The position numbers and the translations under genes are program-made. Positions 6,638 through 11,192 of a stretch of DNA of 11,192 nt are shown in pieces. How positions within the stretch are numbered: position 1 is the first letter of the stretch; the number at the start of each line of letters is the position of its first letter. The notes below the pieces were generated by a model. The model was not told the origin of the DNA and did not search any database. It saw only the letters and a list, made by a program, of their open reading frames with translations. Source of the stretch: Stramenopiles sp. TOSAG23-3 (taxonomy: Eukaryota > Sar); NCBI GenBank assembly GCA_900128585.1, contig LT642662.1, positions 1,643-12,834 of the forward strand, written 5' to 3'.

Positions 6638-8845
6638 ATGACAGTAAAGGTCTCAGTAAGCAAAGATACTTTCAAGTATAACGGGAAAATTCGCACTATT
6701 GGAAAATTGCATCGTGATGTTGAAGGCGCGAAAAGATTGTTTGTAAAGATGAAAGAAAATAACGTTGTTACCGACTCTGTGACATACAGCATTATGATTG
6801 ATGTGGTTGGAAAGGTTGGCCGCGATGTCGATGGTGCCAAAAACTTGTTTGCCGAGATGAAGGAAAAAAACATAATTGCCAATGCTATTACTTACAGCAC
6901 AATGATTTATGTCATTGGAAAGGTAGGTCGTGACGTTTGTGGTGCTCGAAAGTTGTTTGACGAAATGAATGAAAAGAATATTAATAAGGATACCATCACG
7001 TACAGCACGATTATTGATGTGGTCGGACAAAGTGGTAGGGACGTCAATGGTGCCCAGGCACTGTTTGAAGAGCTGAAAGAATCTAACCTAAAAATCGACA
7101 CTTACACCTACAACACACTCATCAATATTGTTGGGACAATTGGCCATGACGCTCCCGGTGCCCAAAAATTATTTGAAGAAATGAAGAGAAAGAACGTCGC
7201 GCCTGATACTTACACATACAACACAATGATTGAAGTGATCGGGAAGATTTTTCGTGACGTCAGTGGCGCTCAAAGATTGTTTGTTGAAATGAATGAAAAG
7301 CGTATTGACAAGGACACCATCACGTACAGCACAATGATTGATGTGGTTGGAAAGATTGGTCGTGACGTTACCGGTGCCAAAAGTTTATTTGCCGAGATGA
7401 AGGAGAAAGGTATTGATATCAATACTGTCACATACAACACCCTAATGGACGTGATTGGAAAAATCGGTCGTGACGTCGGTGGTGTTCGAAGGCTTTTTGC
7501 TGAGATGAAGGATAGAAACGTTCGCAAAGACATATTCACGTACCATTCAATGATTGACGTTGTTGGAAAAATGGGCCGCGATGTTACCTGCGTTCGAAGA
7601 CTGTTTGCAGAAATGAAAGAAAATAAAGTTCGAATAGACGAAAAATTGTACACTGCTATGATTGATGTGGTCGGGAAAATAGATCATGATGTTTTCTTCG
7701 CCCAAGTGCTATTTGCAGAGATGGAAGAAATGAATATTAAGAAGGATACGTTCGTATACAGTACCATGATCGATGTGGTTGGAAAAATTGGCCGCGACGT
7801 CAATGGCGCCCATAAATTATTTGCAGAGATGGGCGAAAAGAACATAAAGAAGGACACAGTTACTTATAATACTATGATTGATATAGTCGGAAAAGTTAGT
7901 CGTGACATTAACGGCGCTCTGACGCTGTTCGCAGAGATGAAGGAAAATAATATTAATGTCAACACCGTTACTTACAATACAATGATTGATATTGTCGCTA
8001 AAATTGGCGGCAACGTAGATGGCGCCCGAGAGCTGTTTGCAGAAATGAACGAAAAGAACATCGATATTAATACAAGGACATACAATATAATGATGAATGC
8101 AGAAAAATGTTTCACGCAGAATGTAGCTCGTCTGTTTGAGCAAATGCAAACCTCATCTATTCCTCGCAGCAGCCATACCTACGTCGCAGCATTATCAGCA
8201 AGAAACAAACCCTTGGCGCTCGCTGTATTCCAAGACATGGTCGATACAAAGCCGTTCATCAATGGCAAGGGGTGGAGTATTATTGTTGGCCTGCTTCGGC
8301 AAGTCTTAGGTGTTGAGATGTTCCAGAGCTTATTTGACAAGCATAGGTTCAAAAAGGAGTCTCCTCCCAGGCAAGGCTCTCAAAGGACTGCATGGGGAAG
8401 ATCTGACAGTGGCAACGGCCGCACTACTCACAACGGAAGAGGTAATCATAATTGCCAAGAAAGAACCAATCATGGAGGTAGTAGGAGCAATTATCAAGGC
8501 TCGGGGGGAATGGAGAGAGGGCGCTACAGCACAAGTGCTCAAGGAGGTAGGAGAATCCCCATTCGTGGAAATTCAAGATGGGACGCTCTTTGCCCAAAAG
8601 ACCGTAGTGCATCATCCAATCACAGAAATTCAAGATGGCGTAATTCTCAAAGTCACGGAGACTTTAGACGTGTCACTGACAGAACCAGCCGTGACTTCAG
8701 AAGAGCTAAAAAAAGCCACGAGGGAAGCTACAATACATACTTTCGAGGGCACAGCGAATCGTCTTTTAGAGGAAATACAGATTGTCGTAATAGCCGTGAA
8801 AATGAGGGGAATTCTCGAAGTGACAGCACGAATGGCAAGCGCTAA
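6638..8845 (+). CDS. Pentatricopeptide repeat (PPR) protein with Arg/Ser/Gly-rich C-terminal tail
   Basis: PPR proteins bind single-stranded RNA one base per repeat and act in processing, stability or translation of mainly organellar transcripts. The 735-residue product has 14 PPR units: thirteen of exactly 36 residues from residue 11 to 478, and a shorter one at 479-511. The unit consensus is T-[VI]-T-Y-[NS]-T-M-I-D-V-V-G-K-I-G-R-D-V followed by GAxxLFAEMKEKNI. Canonical P-type repeats have 35 residues, so each unit carries one extra. Weaker helical units follow to about 570. Residues 574-735 form a disordered tail rich in Arg, Ser, Gly and Asn with RGG-like and FRG elements, probably extra RNA contact. 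The first repeat begins at residue 11, leaving no room for a classical transit peptide. ATG 6638 is the first in frame after a TAG at 6611-6613. The gene is visibly more AT-rich than ORC4. Confidence 0.93.
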   Translation: MTVKVSVSKDTFKYNGKIRTIGKLHRDVEGAKRLFVKMKENNVVTDSVTYSIMIDVVGKVGRDVDGAKNLFAEMKEKNIIANAITYSTMIYVIGKVGRDVCGARKLFDEMNEKNINKDTITYSTIIDVVGQSGRDVNGAQALFEELKESNLKIDTYTYNTLINIVGTIGHDAPGAQKLFEEMKRKNVAPDTYTYNTMIEVIGKIFRDVSGAQRLFVEMNEKRIDKDTITYSTMIDVVGKIGRDVTGAKSLFAEMKEKGIDINTVTYNTLMDVIGKIGRDVGGVRRLFAEMKDRNVRKDIFTYHSMIDVVGKMGRDVTCVRRLFAEMKENKVRIDEKLYTAMIDVVGKIDHDVFFAQVLFAEMEEMNIKKDTFVYSTMIDVVGKIGRDVNGAHKLFAEMGEKNIKKDTVTYNTMIDIVGKVSRDINGALTLFAEMKENNINVNTVTYNTMIDIVAKIGGNVDGARELFAEMNEKNIDINTRTYNIMMNAEKCFTQNVARLFEQMQTSSIPRSSHTYVAALSARNKPLALAVFQDMVDTKPFINGKGWSIIVGLLRQVLGVEMFQSLFDKHRFKKESPPRQGSQRTAWGRSDSGNGRTTHNGRGNHNCQERTNHGGSRSNYQGSGGMERGRYSTSAQGGRRIPIRGNSRWDALCPKDRSASSNHRNSRWRNSQSHGDFRRVTDRTSRDFRRAKKSHEGSYNTYFRGHSESSFRGNTDCRNSRENEGNSRSDSTNGKR
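6668..8170 (+). repeat. 108-bp coding repeat array (PPR units)
   Basis: Thirteen consecutive 108-bp units and one shorter unit encode the PPR repeats. DNA identity between units is only moderate, with many silent differences, while TYS/TYN, MIDVVGK, GRDV and LFAEM recur at fixed spacing. This points to an old array kept in register by selection, not a recent tandem amplification. Confidence 0.9.
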
Positions 8846-9163
8846 GTATAGAATTAAAAAGAAAATTGCTGCTCAACTCCTATGTTCGGAATTTTGTAAA
8901 AAAACTAGCAGGGAGTTAGTGTTACAAATTTATATAAGCTAAGCATACTTTTTATATTTTTTTTTTAAGTGTGAGCGTCTTAAAACAAATGACACCTTCT
9001 TTTTTTCTTTAATTTATATTTTAATTAACAGCCAATTTCTTATAAAGTATTTTAGATTAGGTGCAAGGTTTTTACACCTGGGATGATATTATATGATACA
9101 GGGAACGGGTATCATACAGGTATTTTTACAGGTACCTGGTAGTACCGTTATTTGATTACATCA
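8846..9163. other. Intergenic region between convergent PPR and hydrolase genes
   Basis: 318 bp shared by the two 3' ends. It is AT-rich with poly-T runs at about 8950-9015. Near the hydrolase stop lies a cluster of CAGGTA-like elements, including the palindrome CAGGTACCTG (9129-9138). No canonical AATAAA is seen on either strand. No gene is supported. Confidence 0.5.
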
Positions 9164-10027
9164 TCAGTCAACCTCGAGCTCCCCCCATGCTTCATCCCAG
9201 TCTCGCTCGCCTGCCAATAAGACCAAGGACTCCAACTTTGACCCCAGGCTACCATTCTCGGTGATGATGCTTTTCAGGCAGTGGCCATCGTCGCACTCCA
9301 CCAACTTCGTCAAGGCCTTTGCTTTCGTTCTCTCAGCATCGCCCTTCAGCGCGCCTACTAACTTTCTTGATATATCAATCTCCACGACGCTATCTTTTGT
9401 CCCGTGTACAATAACAATCGGCACTGTTCTAGGGAGCGGTTTCGTCTCCAAAAGGCTTTTGTAATACTCTGGCGCAACGTCGACCGGTGGGGCACACAGT
9501 ACACACGGCACTTTGAAGTGTCCCTCCATCAGCGACAAAAATGCTACAGCCCCACCGAACGAGGAAGCGACGATTACGTCTGGCTCGTACTTTTTGACGG
9601 CCTTTGCCTGAATTTCCATACATGAACGTAGGACAGACTCGGGGACAGAGTTGCGCAGACCATTGACCAACGAAAAGATCGTTCCCAATTGCACGTAACA
9701 GAAGCAACACAAAAGGGTCATTGTTCCTGTCAAGATTGCGATAGAATCTCTTACACTACCTTTCGTGTGCTCGGCCCAAACGCCACGGGAGTGGTTGATC
9801 GCCAAGAGGAAAGACAGCGACATCATTATGACAACGTAAAAATCCGCCTGCTTCACCAAGTGCTTCAGAAATGAATTCGAACCGCACGTCAAAACACCAG
9901 TCTGCATAGGAACCGACTTTACAGTTTTAAATTTTTTACATAAATGTTTGTACTTGTTACCGTACGGGGTGCTCTCGAACAAGCCGTGCATGAACAGCAC
10001 GACCAAATTGTGCTTCGTCGGGGGCAT
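9164..10027 (-). CDS. Alpha/beta hydrolase-like protein with two inserted hydrophobic segments
   Basis: The 287-residue protein has the layout of a small serine hydrolase (esterase, lipase or thioesterase type). It opens with strand NLVVLFMHGLFES, with the oxyanion HG at 14-15. The nucleophile elbow is VIVASSFGGAVAF with probable Ser156; the usual Gly at the first position of GxSxG is Ala154. VIVHGTKDSVVEI offers the acid (Asp212) and DDGHCL the histidine (His249), in the right order and spacing for a triad. The overall pattern recalls YqiA-like esterases, but substrate is unknown. Residues 62-78 and 95-117 are strongly hydrophobic and may be a membrane hairpin lying where cap insertions occur. 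No N-terminal signal peptide is seen. The ATG at 10027 is preceded six bases upstream by an in-frame TAA, so the start is firm. The gene converges with the PPR gene and ends in TGA. Confidence 0.8.
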   Translation of the reverse strand: MPPTKHNLVVLFMHGLFESTPYGNKYKHLCKKFKTVKSVPMQTGVLTCGSNSFLKHLVKQADFYVVIMMSLSFLLAINHSRGVWAEHTKGSVRDSIAILTGTMTLLCCFCYVQLGTIFSLVNGLRNSVPESVLRSCMEIQAKAVKKYEPDVIVASSFGGAVAFLSLMEGHFKVPCVLCAPPVDVAPEYYKSLLETKPLPRTVPIVIVHGTKDSVVEIDISRKLVGALKGDAERTKAKALTKLVECDDGHCLKSIITENGSLGSKLESLVLLAGERDWDEAWGELEVD

Positions 10028-10639
10028 TATTTAACGGAGTGTGTAGCGGGCGAAAAACGCTTTGCCTCTTTCGAAAGAGGGCAGTGCGTAGACATGTATA
10101 TGGCAAGAATTGTGGGAACTGTGGAAAGGGTGGGATAATGAAATTGATTACAATTTAAAATGGTAATGGTATGGAATTATTTAATTTTAATCAATCGCCC
10201 ACGTCCCACCACCTACATCATTTTTTGTCGTCAGGAGGAGGAGGAGGACGACTGGACTACCTGGTACTAGTTCACGTTTTCTTCAGTGCTATTCAATGTA
10301 TTATTGGAACTCGAAATTTTTTTGTTTTTCTTTGTTGTTATTTCACCTTCGTGTCATAGACTATCTTTTTCCTCGATGTTTTATAAAATATAGATGCTGT
10401 GTTGATATTATTGAAATATTGCCAAGAAGATAAAACAAAATCATCATCATCAACGAACATTAATTAGTAAAAAAAGGTTCTCATGATGGTCCACAGATAG
10501 ACACACTTGTGAAAGGAAAGGAACCAAAAATAATACACTCTCTAGATATAAGTGATTAAAGGGGAAAAAAGTATATCATCAACACGGTATTAAACTTCCG
10601 TTCCTTGCTACTTTCAGGGGTACTCTTAAACCTGGCACA

Positions 10640-10660
10640 GGTACCAGGTACCAGGTACCA
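10640..10660. repeat. Triple 7-bp repeat with three GGTACC palindromes
   Basis: GGTACC occurs three times at 7-bp spacing (10640, 10647, 10654) within a CCAGGTA tandem repeat. Related sequences occur near 10258-10268 and at 9129-9138 on the other side of the hydrolase gene. It may be a cluster of binding sites or a simple repeat; the motif is not one I can name. Confidence 0.6.
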
Positions 10661-10680
10661 GTTCTGTTCAACCAAGGAAA

Positions 10681-10697
10681 GAACCGAGTACCGGTTC
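10681..10697. repeat. Short inverted repeat GAACCG / CGGTTC
   Basis: Six-base perfect arms (10681-10686 and 10692-10697) around a five-base loop AGTAC. It could form a small hairpin or be a dimeric protein site. No function is assigned. Confidence 0.4.
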
Positions 10698-10711
10698 CTT
10701 ACCAGTATTGT

Positions 10712-10892
10712 TCATTGGTGACTGTAAGACAAGTAGTCTCTCGGTTCTGCTTCTCCTTCGTCGTCGCAATAGTAAAGCTCCGGGTCACACTCTTCCTCTT
10801 TATATGGGGGGGGAGCACTCAGGCATCGTTGGAGCCACTTTTCGCCCTTGTGTCATGAAACTGTTGATGTCGTCTTCGCAGTCGTCACAGAG
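10712..10892 (-). pseudogene. Decayed or frameshifted copy of the acidic repeat coding unit
   Basis: Reading the minus strand from 10892, in the same frame as the neighbouring acidic gene but after its stop codons, the sequence gives LCDDCEDDINSFMTQG and further residues to a run of eight C, then stops at TAA. In a second frame the sequence after the run reads YKEEECDPELYYCDDEGEAE and ends at TGA (10712-10714). This matches the acidic 19-residue unit almost exactly in DNA and protein. The two frames differ by one base across the C8 run. It is either a relic of the repeat gene, a slippage mutation or a sequencing indel. An alternative last exon is possible but no good splice donor is seen. Confidence 0.5.
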
Positions 10893-10922
10893 CTAGAAAG
10901 TGGTGGCGGCTGACAGTCAGAT

Positions 10923-11192
10923 TCAGATTCGATTCAGTGGTGGGCGGGGTTCCTCGAAGCAGTATTCGCGTCGAGGGTCGCACTCTTCCTCTTCATTTGA
11001 CTCTTCCTCTTCATATGACTCTTCCTCGTCGTCGCAATAGTAAATCTCCGGGTCGCACTCTTCCTCTTCGTATGACTCTTCTTCGTCGTCGCAATAGTAA
11101 AGCTCCGGGTCACACTCTTCCTCTTCATATGACTCTTCCTCGTCGTCGCAATAGTAAAGCTCCGGATCGCACTCTTCTTCTTCGTGCGACCC
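10923..11192 (-). CDS. Acidic tandem-repeat protein, C-terminal part (start beyond window)
   Basis: A frame open to the right edge encodes 89 residues and ends at TGA (10923-10925). It consists of three copies of a 19-residue unit, CDPELYYCDDEEESYEEEE, then a shortened unit and the tail CDPRREYCFEEPRPPLNRI. The product is very rich in Glu and Asp with regularly spaced Cys and Tyr. It has no start in the window, so the gene is truncated by the edge. The frame is supported by repeat comparison: of five variable sites among the three units, four are silent third-position changes and one is Leu to Ile. In the Lys/Arg-rich overlapping frame the four silent changes alter residues. No known domain is recognised; acidic repeats of this kind may bind basic partners or metal ions, but that is a guess. 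Confidence 0.65.
   Translation of the reverse strand, partial: GSHEEEECDPELYYCDDEEESYEEEECDPELYYCDDEEESYEEEECDPEIYYCDDEEESYEEEESNEEEECDPRREYCFEEPRPPLNRI
11001..11171 (-). repeat. 57-bp coding tandem repeat, three full copies
   Basis: Three 57-bp units (11115-11171, 11058-11114, 11001-11057) differ at only five sites, with a partial unit on the left and probably more copies beyond the edge on the right. A further near-identical copy of most of the unit lies apart at about 10750-10804. Confidence 0.85.

Larger units (their letters stand above)
10028..10922. other. Intergenic region upstream of the hydrolase gene
   Basis: About 900 bp holding the likely hydrolase promoter on its left. Visible elements are a GTCGTC...GACGAC inverted repeat around a purine-rich loop (10227-10252), a 21-bp near-copy of 741-761 at 10281-10301, a triple CCAGGTA repeat (10640-10660), a GAACCG/CGGTTC hairpin (10681-10697), and from 10712 a decayed copy of the acidic repeat. 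No intact gene is seen. Confidence 0.5.

Noticed and set aside
6653-8149. Several minus-strand frames opposite the PPR repeats
   Set aside because: They are periodic shadows of the 108-bp units with recurrent SFISAN-like peptides; they carry no independent signal.
10934-11128. 64-residue Lys/Arg-rich frame with an ATG on the minus strand
   Set aside because: Differences among the repeats change amino acids in this frame but are silent in the overlapping acidic frame, which is therefore the likelier coding frame.

Overview
The window reads as nuclear DNA of a gene-dense, apparently intron-poor microbial eukaryote. It encodes an origin recognition complex subunit (ORC4) and a long pentatricopeptide repeat (PPR) protein. 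Intergenic DNA is very AT-rich with many homopolymer runs. Genes alternate strands and no gene visibly needs splicing. TAA and TGA both end plausible genes, so the code looks standard. An alga or other protist is the best fit, but the sequence alone does not fix the lineage.

Layout. 1-1124: AT-rich non-coding DNA with an 11-bp tandem repeat, three TTAGG(G) telomere-type units and a perfect E2F-type site, leading into the first gene. 1125-5048 (+): a 1307-residue ORC4 whose AAA+ ATPase domain is split by about 510 residues carrying two BRCT domains. 5148-5711 (-): a small armadillo-like helical protein, convergent with ORC4 and only 99 bp away, with crossing poly(A)-type signals. 5712-6637: AT-rich divergent intergenic region. 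6638-8845 (+): a PPR protein with 14 repeats, thirteen of exactly 36 residues, and an Arg/Ser/Gly/Asn-rich tail. 9164-10027 (-): an alpha/beta hydrolase-like protein with two hydrophobic segments inserted before the catalytic serine. 10923-11192 (-): the 3' end of a gene for an acidic 19-residue-repeat protein that runs off the right edge, with a decayed extra repeat copy downstream of its stop.

The genes do not form an obvious pathway. The most striking item is the ORC4-BRCT architecture: a replication-origin subunit with BRCT domains, normally found in DNA-damage and replication proteins, inserted between Walker A and Walker B. An E2F-type site about 340 bp upstream fits S-phase control. 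The regular PPR array permits a tentative RNA target prediction. The acidic repeat gene lies in a frame with no start codon inside the window, and the pattern of synonymous differences between its repeats supports that frame.
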